Part shown: positions 55,641 to 64,000 of the stretch, one piece after another | Layout of the letters: each line of letters begins with the position of its first letter | Position numbering within the stretch: the first letter of the stretch is position 1 | DNA from: Cercospora beticola | Taxonomy: Eukaryota; Ascomycota; Dothideomycetes; Mycosphaerellales; Mycosphaerellaceae | Assembly: GCF_033473495.1 (NCBI RefSeq) | Contig: NC_088936.1 | Location: 4,526,001-4,590,000 of the forward strand | Direction of reading: 5' to 3' | DNA length: 64,000 nucleotides | Translations under genes and position numbers: made by a program | Notes under the pieces: generated by a model | What the model was told of the DNA's origin: nothing | The model's database searches: none | The model's input: the letters and a program-made list of their open reading frames with translations, nothing else

Positions 55641-56252
55641 CTACTTCTTATTTGCTGCTGCCTCGACCTCCCGTAGCAATGCCTCCAGCTCGCCCAAGCT
55701 GGCTTTATCTGGCCCAGCTCTCTCGAACTCCAGACCCGTCTTCACCCACTCATACGCCTCACTCACGCGACCCATCTCCTTCAAGCACATGCCTCTCCTC
55801 CACCATGCCTTGACATTGCCTATCCGCTTCATCTCTACTGCAATCTCGGCATCGACAGCGGCCGCGGCCCAGTCTTGTTGCGCATACAGCGCTTGTGATC
55901 GATTGCCATATAATGTCGACAGCTCTTCTCTGACCAGGCCAGAGGCTTCCCAAGGCGGTCGCTCCGTAGCCATCTTGATAGCGAGGTCGTACATCTTTAG
56001 CGCGTCGCCATAGCTGCCCTTCTTGTAGGAGGCATTGCCCGAGTCCTTGAGCTTCGTGATTTGCACACTGCGCTTGGGGTTGACAGGCGCAGGCGGGGGT
56101 GTGACTTGGTTCGGGGTCTCGAGCTGGGTAAAGGCTTTGGCGAGGCGGTTCAGTTCGGCGATTTCGCCGGCAAGGCTTTGATCGGACGAGGAAATGGCCT
56201 TGGTCACCGGATCAATGGAGAGCGGGAGCAGTGTGAAGACCTCTTCCGCCAT
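55641..56252 (-). CDS. SEC72: SEC72, TPR subunit of the Sec62/63 translocation complex
   Basis: Cytosolic peripheral subunit of the ER post-translational translocation complex; its TPR domain docks Hsp70 chaperones carrying nascent secretory proteins. Single exon, 203 aa, starting at the first ATG, 56252. The N-terminal half begins EEVFTLLPLSIDPVTKAI, a segment typical of fungal Sec72. From residue 80 on three TPR motifs follow (KLKDSGNASYKKGSYGDALKMYDLAI; LYGNRSQALYAQQDWAAAAVDAEIAV; KAWWRRGMCLKEMGRVSEAYEWV), which include the carboxylate-clamp Asn and Lys/Arg positions. The last residues are AANKK. Reading further upstream in frame to 56453 has no ATG. Confidence 0.85.
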   Translation of the reverse strand: MAEEVFTLLPLSIDPVTKAISSSDQSLAGEIAELNRLAKAFTQLETPNQVTPPPAPVNPKRSVQITKLKDSGNASYKKGSYGDALKMYDLAIKMATERPPWEASGLVREELSTLYGNRSQALYAQQDWAAAAVDAEIAVEMKRIGNVKAWWRRGMCLKEMGRVSEAYEWVKTGLEFERAGPDKASLGELEALLREVEAAANKK

Positions 56253-56806
56253 GGTTGCCGGTTGCTTTGGTGTCGCTTGGAAATGATTATTACAACAATG
56301 CGCGGGGAACAGGTGGCTAGAAGGAGAAAGAAGTGGAATGGAAGTCGACGTTGCAGTGGCAGCGCTCCCGCCTCGTGAGTGAACACATGGCATCGCATCC
56401 AGACCCTGCCAAGCGAGGTTCGTCAAAGCTTCATCAAATGTGGCCACCAACATTCATGAGCCCTAAAGCCCTGAGAGACATCACACATGGTGGCACGGTC
56501 AACAACTGCTCAGAGAATCCGCCATACTCCTGTCGCCCGGACTCCAGATGCAAACGCTTCATCCGTGCCTGCAACCCTCTTCCTACCCTCATCGGCCATG
56601 CATGCTCTGCTGCAACTGCCTCGGTAAGGCAAAGCAGCCGATTACACATCAACTCCAGACCTGCTGAGTCCAGGGCTCCTTGGTATCGACGAGGTTGGCG
56701 GCCGGGATCTCCGGTCCTTCGACAAATGATACTTGCGCTTTCCCGGGCACTATCTCTCCTCTTCGCCAGCTGACGCGCGCCTGATGTTCTGTCAGGAACG
56801 TCTAAG
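56253..56806. other. Intergenic upstream of SEC72
   Basis: 554 bp without a supportable gene. Confidence 0.45.
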
Positions 56807-57238
56807 TTAGCCAGTTCTCGGGAGTCGGATCGCTGCCCCCTTCGCCAGGATCTCGAGGCGTGGCTTCACCACAGGGCGAACGCACAAAGAACCTTCGACG
56901 GCCTCAACGAGCGCCATGCACATTATGCTCCGCGTCCAGTCATCTTCTTCGATGTCATGATGACCGGAGCAGGTACCGAAGTGTACGGCAGGCACATCCT
57001 GGGTAACCACATGTGATTGTTCAAGGACGTACGGTACCGTAAAGGCATCCAAGTATTGCTGACGATGAGGATCAGAGGCTCACTTGGCGCTCACGAACCT
57101 GGCGGAACGAGACTTGATTTAGAACAACTGCAAGGCTGCTCGCACGCAGTATTCGTCACTTGTAGGCGGTGGCAACACGAGCACCGCGTCTGACTGTTCC
57201 TGGCTAGCCACGAGGAGCGCATGGGTCTTGAACTTCAT
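56807..57238 (-). CDS. Small hypothetical protein (two exons)
   Basis: Not recognised. A model of exons 57146-57238 and 56807-57058 joined over an 87-bp intron (donor GTGCGA, as in the nitronate monooxygenase gene; acceptor GTCAG) gives 114 aa. The first exon, starting MKFKTHALLV, runs through ASQEQSDAVLVLPPPTSDEYC; the second has VPAVHFGTC and a charged EEDDW segment. Both exons end exactly on codon boundaries and have coding-like composition, but neither alone would be called. It lies head to head with the secreted flavoprotein with 131 bp between the ATGs, so both may share a promoter. Confidence 0.42.
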
Positions 57239-57369
57239 CTTGATGCTGACATTGCGGGCCTAATCTTGAGAAGAGTTGGTTCTTCCGTGGCCTTGAGAGG
57301 ACCCAGGATCGCACTTCTGCCTCCCTTCAATGCCATACCATCGCCCTCATCGGAAAGAGGTCAGTCACT

Positions 57370-58937
57370 ATGGCGCGAGTTCTTGTAGCTGTAATTGCGC
57401 TTGCAAGTTTCTGTCACGCTGTCATCCGTGAAGAAGACTTCGCGGCGGAAGACATTATCGTCAGAGATATTGCGATTCTTGGAGCTGGTGCCTCGGGTAC
57501 ATACGCCGCCATACGATTGCGTGAAGATTACAACCTCAGCATCGCTGTCATCGAAAAGGACGATCACATAGGCGGTCACACCAACACTTACACCGATCCC
57601 GAAACGCAGAAGCCCGTAGACTATGGAGTATTGGCTTTTTGGGACTATGGGCCTGCGAAGAGCTACTTCGCGCGTCTGGACGTCGAAACGATGGCAGCCC
57701 CACCGGAAGGCGGCACAACAGTCTACGTGGACTCAGAAACGGCAAGGAACGTGACCGACTATCAAGTTCCTGCCTTTTCAGACGTCCTGAAATCCATCGC
57801 CATCTATGGAAATGAGTCTGGAAAGTACGACGACATTCTACTGCCTGGCTACTGGAACTTTCCTTCAGGAGACGACATCCCGGCAGACTTACTACTGTCC
57901 TACGGCGAGTTCTCTCAGAAGTACGGCATAGACAACTTCTATCCAATGCTGCAAATTATCGCTGGAGTCGGCGTTGGTGGAGTTCGTGATATTCCATTAC
58001 TTTACGTTATGTATGTATGTCGAAATTGATCATTGAGGTGCTCAGTCACTGACCCGCGTGCAGGGGCTTTGGCCTAGACCATCCGGCAATACAGAGTCTG
58101 CTGCAAAACGGCCTTTTTGTGCCAAAGTCAGGCTCGAATGCCGAGATCTATCAGAAGGCGTACGCACGAATCAAGGACGATATCCTTCTAAGCAGTAGCG
58201 TCGTCTCCGCCGAACGCGACGAGCACGACGGAGTCCACCTCGTCGTACAAACCAGCGACAACTGCAAAAGGCTCATCAAGGCGAAACAGCTCCTCGTCAC
58301 TCCTGCGCCTAGCATCCAGAACCTTGAGTCTCTGGATCTTGATGACCAAGAATCCGCCGTCTTCGTTTCCAGTACTCCACGACCAATCCACGTAGGCCTC
58401 GCAAAAACGTCTGCCATTCCGCGAAATTACTCAGTACAATATGTCTCCTCCAAGGTTGCACCGGATAACTACCTCGACATGTACCAGGACATTAAGCATG
58501 ATCTCAAAATTCAGTCCACCGGTCCCGAAGAATTACAGCTTTTTCGTGTCCTATTGGAGACGACATCAGATCTTCCCCTCACGGAAGATGAAGCGAAAGC
58601 ATATGTCACGTCTCAAGTGCAGAAACTTGCAGCCGCTGGGACACTGAACAGTGTAAAGCCACCAGATGCAGCGGCTGGCAGCGGCGACGCTCAAACTGCA
58701 AACGGGGGCGCAGTCACGGTCGAGTTCAAAGCCTTCAAATCCCATAGCAGTGTTATGTGGCGGCTTCCCGCAGACGAGATCAAAGCTGGCTTTATACAAA
58801 ATCTCTATGCATTACAGGGACATCGTTCGACGTGGTATACGGGTAGCTTGTGGTGTACGGATTTTTCGAGCAATGTGTGGGCTTTTACGGATACGGTACT
58901 GGAGAGAATGGTGGGAGCGAGGAAGAAGGACGGATAA
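57370..58937 (+). CDS. Secreted FAD-dependent amine-oxidase-like flavoprotein
   Basis: Predicted extracellular or vacuolar flavoenzyme of the NAD(P)-binding amine-oxidoreductase group, resembling the fungal beta-cyclopiazonate dehydrogenase relatives. Exons 57370-58010 and 58064-58937 over a 53-bp intron; 504 aa. The signal peptide (VLVAVIALASFCHA) precedes IAILGAGASGTYAAIRLRED (FAD ADP-binding GxGxxG) and VIEKDDHIGGHTNTY (the conserved GG doublet). The join gives YVMGFGLDH. The C-terminal half binds flavin through LLVTPAPSIQNL and has TWYTGSLWCTDFSSNVWAFTD, the usual end motif with near-GG residues replaced. Substrate is open; no partner synthase gene is adjacent. Confidence 0.87.
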
Positions 58938-59404
58938 TGCTGAGAGTTGAAACCAGAAAATGTGGAATGATGTTGCGTAAACTGTCATATCTATTTTGCG
59001 TTGAAAGGTGCCGATACCAGCGGCCGCGTCCTCTTTGATCACCTGCTCTGCCCCCGGGTTCCGCTGGTGAAGCATTTGGCTATGCAACTCAGGACGTAGG
59101 AGGTCTATCTATGTCGCTCTTTCCCAACCTTTGACTACATGTGCGATGTCCTCGATGAAATGTGCGATAGGTAAGCGCTGTGGCCTTCGAAGATCCCCCT
59201 CGTCTCGCCTTGAGGCAAAGCAGATGATGTGCTTCAAAGCGTATGCCAGATGGCGATTCTGTACTGTTCTGAGATCCTCAATTCGCCACTCTATTGCTGC
59301 GGGCACCCACTCTGAAGTGCAAGTCGTGTAGCGATATGTTCCAAAGAAGATGAGCTTTCTCATCTCTGTGGAAGATCGTAATGCCTCATGTTGGGTTAAG
59401 GCCT
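58938..59404. other. Intergenic, convergent 3' ends
   Basis: 467 bp. A minus-strand frame of about 100 codons continues just past the GTPase stop (to 59109) with coding-like content but no start of its own before MRKLIFF; see findings. Confidence 0.4.
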
Positions 59405-62092
59405 TCAACCCAAGAAGTCCCTGATGTACTGCATGAAACTCTTGGGTGTAGGCCGCTTCAGCTCGTCATCCTGGATGTTGTATTTCTGTTTGAGCTCACT
59501 GAGCCCGGCTTTCAAGAGATCATACTCCTCTTGCTTGTTGGCCAACGATGCTTTCAATTGCTTGTGGGCGTTCAGTTCGTGAGTGCCTCTGGCAGCAGTG
59601 GTGTTCACAAAGGCGCGTTGAAGGTCGTGCTTCAGGTGGGTTAAAGTCGTGTCTAGCTGATCACGAAGCTTGACACTCAGTTCGGTGACAGTCGTTGTCA
59701 GATCTTCATCAAGGCCAGTAAGCACCGCTTCGAAGGGGCATGGTAGACCGTTGCTGGCATCGGTTCTGTCGAGAGACTGGAACAGCCACTGCCTCATGCG
59801 CTCTGTGCTGCCAGAGCCACGCTCCATTTTGCAAGCATCGTATGTATGGCGCAGAGCAAGACCGAAGTACGATGTGTTTACATCTTTGGTCGCTTTCTCC
59901 ATGATGATTTTGAGGCGCGTGTCGACGCCATCATTGCCAATGGTGAGCTGTGCGTAAGCCGCGCGAATGCGATTCATGTAGGAGTGCAACAAGCCTTCGA
60001 GCATCGTCACCAGCTTCTGGTCGGGAGCATCCTCTGCTCGATGGTCAGTTGTGCTTCACTCTGATACTGCTGCACGTCAAAATTGCTTACCTGTGAGTTT
60101 TTCAAACATGATTTGAAGGCATTTAATCATGTCATCGACATATGTTTGGAACAGCTTCTTGAGAGCCTCGGTCAGCGATGCCCAATGCTCGCAAATCACC
60201 TCACTCTGCGACCCTGCGAACAATTCGTTCCATACTGCACTCTCTTGCGCGGCAGTACGATGACTGCCATTGCGGAAGACGAATGCTCGGAAGGTGCTGG
60301 GGTGGTATCTCGAGATTTCACGCAATGCCTCCAAAGCCTTCTCGCGGAACATGGTACGACCTTCAGCAACGTGACACATCAGTTCGGTGTTGAGTGCGTT
60401 CCGCATATCGTCTGAAAGGCTGCAAGAAAGAGATTCTAAATGCTGCGTGGGGGCATTCAGGGTCTCTTCAAAGTGCTTTGGCCGCTTGGAGTTCGCGGCC
60501 GTCCAGAGCGCGAGACTCTCAAAGAGGCTGATCGTGTTGTTGATGCTGTCATAATAGCTGTTGAATTTCGCGTCTTCGGCCAGGCTCAAAGCATGTAGTC
60601 GCAGGGCGGGAATATTGGTGCTGTCCAGGCTCATGACAGTGTTGCCCATGTCAGACATCGGAGGTCGTGAAATGAAGTGAGTATTCGATATGCAGAAGAC
60701 TGCGAGCTCCACCCCCGGCGGAAGATATTGTCGTGTGATTCCTCGCAATTTGGCAGCAATGTAGCTGTTTCGTCCCTTCACGAAGGCATCAAGCTGGGCT
60801 GTCTTGCTCTGGGGAAGAACTTCCGATTGGAACCGAACCAGAGTCATCGCGAGTCCATTTCGACCTTCAATATGGTGTGTATGGCCCAACTGCGCTTTCA
60901 TGTTCGCGATGTCTTCAATGACGGTTCGAACCCGCGCGGTCTGAATCCAATACTCTTTCATGTCTGCTCCTTGCTTTTCCAGTTCTTTAGCAGTGTTCGC
61001 ATCGGCATTTGCATCGGAAAATGTCAAGAGCGCTGCGATGTTCTTTCCGAAGCGCGGCCCATATCTTGCCAGAATGTCGTGGAGCCTTTTGTCTGAAGTG
61101 GCGCGACTGATATTGCCTACGACCCATAAGGCCTGACAACGGAGGAAGTGATGGTGAGCGATGTTGCCGCGATTCTCGTCTGTATCTGACATGCCTGGAA
61201 GATCGAGTATATGGATGTAGCGAAGATGCGGCGAGTCCGGACATGCCTTCTCCACCAGTTCGACTAGTGGCCATAGCAAGGGAGTGGCAAATCCGTCCTG
61301 ATCATAGATATATCGCTCGAGCACCTCGTTCAGACGTGATGACTCGTCCTCTTCGAATCTACGCATCCGATGGCCGTCTTCCATATCAAACCCGGTGAGC
61401 AGTTCATCACACCAAGCCAATAGCTGCGCGACGATGGCTGCGTCGTTATGCCTGCGGTTCTTGAAGAATTCGAAGAGCTCAGCGTCTGTCGCGAAACCAG
61501 ATTTGTTGTTGAACAGCGTCCGGAATCTGGTTTTGGCAACGTCCGCAAGCTTTTGCCTCTCGGCTAACTCTTCATCCGACAGTACAGGGTCGATGTCGAA
61601 GTGAAACCGTACATAGTCGCGAACCCATTGGGCTACCATCGCTTGAAGGCGATCTTGCTTCACAACGTGAACGATGGCGCCGTGTTTCTTCTGCTGACCA
61701 TGTAGATGAGAAACGAAGAGCATCGCAACAGACGTCAGAGCATTTCCCGAGCCGGCCGATTTGGATGCGTCGGACTGTCCAGAGAATGCATTGAGGAGCT
61801 CACTCTTTCCCTGTCCAGTGGGACCATAGAGTCCAATTACCGGCTTGACGAATTGAGGCTGTTTTGCAGCTTCGATCCAGGCCTGGTAAGCGTTCTCGAA
61901 CTCTTTGCTGACACCACGATGCTGAGCAAGATCCTGCGCGAATGCAGAAGCAAGTGTTTGGGCGGCTTGCTTCTGCTTGCGCGTCATCGAACAAGTAGGT
62001 AGAGGGTCGGTCTCATCATGTTTCGCTGTTTTGCGCCTCTTGGTTGGCGGTGGGGCTGAGTTGGTGCCGGCAGGCGATCGCGAGCGGCGCAT
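59405..62092 (-). CDS. Large P-loop GTPase-like protein, unclassified
   Basis: Exons 60091-62092 and 59405-60033 over a 57-bp intron (GTAAGC, branch CTGAC, CAG); 876 aa. The N terminus has a basic nuclear-type signal (KRRKTAK). G1 is GPTGQGKS (Gly90-Ser97), and G3 is DLPG at 297-300 after three hydrophobic residues. In the place where G4 (NKxD/TKxD) is expected I read TFSDANADAN, so nucleotide specificity is uncertain. About 200 residues separate G1 from G3, larger than in Ras-like folds and reminiscent of dynamin-like and interferon-inducible GTPases, whose C-terminal parts are also helical as here (coiled-coil-like end, QLKASLANKQEEYDLLKAGLSELKQ). Function not known; a bona fide dynamin assignment is not justified. 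Confidence 0.75.
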
Positions 62093-62931
62093 CTTGCTGA
62101 CTTCTAAGTGTTGTTACCGGCGCTGTATTGCAACTGATCGGAAGTCAGGTGGGTAAGGAAATGGGGCAAGGGCCAAGAAATGAAGGTTGATGTTGAGGGC
62201 CAAAAGATAGTGGCCGGAGTGGTGAAGGTTGTCTATTTGAAGACGCACCCGGCATGTTGCAAGTGAAGCATGATGAGAAACATGTGAGACCTGTTCACAT
62301 GCAAGTGGCGCAAGATGAAATAGGCAACAGGCAGCAATGTGCATGTGAGGTGCTTCAAACGTCAGCAGCCCCCCTGGGTCCCATACTTCACTCCGCTTTC
62401 ACGTGCGCACAATCGAATGGCGTTTTCCACCTGCCTTGCAATTTGTGTCAGTGTTGCGGATGGAGAACGCGTAAGTGGAAGTCGTTTCCCAATAGAAGCT
62501 GTATGCAAGATGAGCTGTTCTAATCTGAGAGCGTCTTGTGTTTGTGGCGAGGCCTCATGATCTCGTTTCCGGCGTCGGAAGGCGCACCCCGACCCTTTGA
62601 TATCGAGCCCGCCATCAATGCGTGCGCTACGCTGTCTGGTAGACTGCTGCAAGTGAAGCAAGCGCGAGCTCATTGCGCCAGCCATGACGCCATGTTTCGG
62701 AGAGGCAGCAAACAACGCTGAACCCATGCGATTCGTCCCAGGGAATTATCGGGATCCCGTTTCAGCAAGCCATGCTCGTTGCGCTGGCAAGAAAAGTGTG
62801 CCGGCCATTTGTAAGCCATCTGCAGGCCTTGCGCAAATGCGACTGCTCAGGTTCCAGAGCGTGCTCCTCATCTCCATCGCAGCTGGGCACTTCTGAACAG
62901 CGCGTCATATAGTAGTTGAACATCGTATCCA
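62093..62931. other. Intergenic between the large GTPase and RSM27
   Basis: 839 bp. It holds the GTPase promoter; overlapping short frames on both strands have no support. Confidence 0.45.
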
Positions 62932-63306
62932 CTACCGCTTCTTCTTCTGGCCCTTCTTTGCTTCTGCTATCATGTCAGCGCCCATCCGATTCATGCACCA
63001 CAGCTATCACTCACCTGTCTTCGCCTTCTTCTTCTTTGGCGCGCCCTTTCCTCTTGACTTCGCGATCTGTAGATGCTCTAACCGATCCTCTTCAAAGTCA
63101 TCGTATAGTTCATATCCTGGGTACAGCCGCTTCAGGTCCACAAACGTCGCCACTCGTCGGGGGTAATATGCTGCCAGCGAAGGGCCCTTTAATCGTTGGC
63201 GGAGGATTTTATTGCCGAGTCGTTGTGCGGTGGGATTGAAGGTGGTGTTGAAGATGCGGCATTGCGCCTTCATCAAGTCGAGAAGACGTGAGCGAGGGAC
63301 CGACAT
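62932..63306 (-). CDS. RSM27: Mitochondrial small-subunit ribosomal protein mS33 (Rsm27)
   Basis: Subunit of the mitochondrial 37S ribosome. Exons 63015-63306 and 62932-62963 over a 51-bp intron (GTGAGT, branch CTGAC, CAG); 107 aa, close to yeast Rsm27. The start MSVPRSRLLDLMKAQCRIFN and the following NPTAQRLGNKILRQRLKGP are diagnostic for mS33; the YYPRRV segment follows. The last exon adds only a lysine-rich tail (KKGQKKKR). The ATG at 63306 is the first in frame that yields the conserved start. The RNase III gene begins 207 bp away on the opposite strand, making a compact divergent promoter. Confidence 0.94.
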
Positions 63307-63512
63307 GGCGGCTGCGTGCGCGATCGATGGCCTGCAATGGCAAGAGTAGGAGTAGGAGTGATGAAGTCGTCGGGAGTCCGGTGCCAAGCCCGCTCCAAGC
63401 TCTCTGAGAAGAAAGTCGCGAACTGCAGGCCTTCCTTTCTGCAATACCGCCATCACCACCGCTCATCTCCTCGTTGTCGTTGGCACAGCGCAGAGGAGGG
63501 CGTGGAGGCACC

Positions 63513-64000
63513 ATGAACCACAAGCGGTCACACTACGGTGACGGCGGCGGCTCGCCAAAGCGACATAAGTCCGGTTCTGGCCACCACCGCAACCACGACC
63601 GACACGACCGACACAACCGCCCACGAGAGGCACGATCGCACCAGAGCGGCAGAACTGAGAAAGCGCAGCACCACGATTTCCTGCCCAATGCCTCGATATC
63701 CCACGCCAAAGCAGTGCAGAAGCTGCCTCCGTCTTCCTCGTCTCCACACTATATGCGCGCTCCCGCCGAAGTGAGCTTGAGTGTAGGGACGGACCTGCCG
63801 CAGCTGCCTCCCGTCAAGGACGAGTACCGTCAAGCATCCTTCCGCCACAAGTCGCACTACAACGTAAGCCGCGAAGTGGCCGCTGGGGACGTCACCTACG
63901 AGCGCCTCGAATTCCTGGGAGACGCCTACCTTGAGCTCTTCGCCTCACGACTCATTTACGGCCGCTATCCACAACTTCCCGCCGGGCGTATGTCGCAGCT
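63513..64000 (+). CDS. Ribonuclease III (Rnt1-like), N-terminal part (cut by window edge)
   Basis: Double-stranded RNA endonuclease; in yeast Rnt1 matures rRNA, snRNA and snoRNA precursors in the nucleus. Open from the ATG at 63513 to the window end (162 codons and two bases). The first 60 residues are disordered, with tandem His-Asp-Arg repeats coded by a short CGACACGAC repeat at about 63596-63621. The catalytic domain begins near residue 110 and includes the RNase III signature YERLEFLGDAYLEL with the metal-binding Glu and Asp, then YPQLPAGRMSQL. The double-stranded RNA-binding domain should follow outside the window. No intron is seen in this part. It is divergent from RSM27. Confidence 0.88.
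   Translation, partial: MNHKRSHYGDGGGSPKRHKSGSGHHRNHDRHDRHNRPREARSHQSGRTEKAQHHDFLPNASISHAKAVQKLPPSSSSPHYMRAPAEVSLSVGTDLPQLPPVKDEYRQASFRHKSHYNVSREVAAGDVTYERLEFLGDAYLELFASRLIYGRYPQLPAGRMSQ

Noticed and set aside
1..64000. CRISPR arrays, bacterial operons, riboswitches or prophage
   Set aside because: The sequence is eukaryotic with spliceosomal introns; no regularly spaced short repeats or bacterial signals were seen.

Overview
The window reads as a chromosome arm segment of a filamentous ascomycete (Pezizomycotina; a Dothideomycete is my best guess from overall impression, not from a search). Reasons: protein genes are densely packed on both strands and cut by short spliceosomal introns (mostly 48-100 bp, GTAAGT/GTGAGT donors, CTAAC/CTGAC branch sites, CAG/TAG acceptors); gene families are typical of moulds (Zn2Cys6 regulator, fungal opsin, heme-thiolate peroxygenase, GH43 hydrolase, NmrA-like reductase, nitronate monooxygenase); and there are two intron-bearing nuclear tRNA genes. 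I placed 34 firm or likely protein genes (the first and last cut by the window edges), two tRNA loci and two weaker small-gene models. All exon joins were worked out by hand from splice signals and reading frame.

Layout. 1-10.2 kb: cysteinyl-tRNA synthetase (partial), an acyltransferase-3 membrane protein, a retinal-binding opsin with every proton-pump residue, a secreted GH43 glycosidase and a secreted heme-thiolate peroxygenase, all on the minus strand. 10.2-24.2 kb: the RAI1/DXO decapping nuclease meets an MmgE/PrpD-type enzyme tail to tail; then an amino-acid permease, a Zn2Cys6 regulator divergent from an NmrA-like reductase, tRNA-Gln(CTG) and a small secreted protein. 24.9-34.2 kb: nitronate monooxygenase, a small membrane protein, a 3-hydroxyisobutyrate-dehydrogenase-like enzyme, an NTF2-like protein, PBN1 and a secreted type-B carboxylesterase. 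34.9-45.1 kb: an unusual tRNA-His locus, the RBG2 GTPase divergent from a wax-synthase-like acyltransferase, an MFS transporter divergent from LYS9, and an F-box protein. 45.7-64 kb: COQ8, a kappa-class GST, an RBR-type zinc protein, a Cys-rich single-pass membrane protein, RIT1, SEC72, a secreted flavoprotein, a large unclassified P-loop GTPase, RSM27 and an RNase III (partial).

The region is mostly housekeeping and accessory genes interleaved rather than one metabolic cluster. Functional themes are RNA metabolism (CysRS, RAI1, RIT1, RBG2, RNase III, mitochondrial ribosomal protein), secreted oxidative and hydrolytic enzymes (GH43, peroxygenase, esterase, flavoprotein) and transport. The most interesting signals are a tRNA-His gene split by a 52-nt insertion in its D loop, a 141-bp element with long terminal inverted repeats flanked by TA, a 21-bp bipartite motif shared by two distant promoters that both precede membrane acyltransferases, a large GTPase without a visible canonical G4 motif, and several very small exons.
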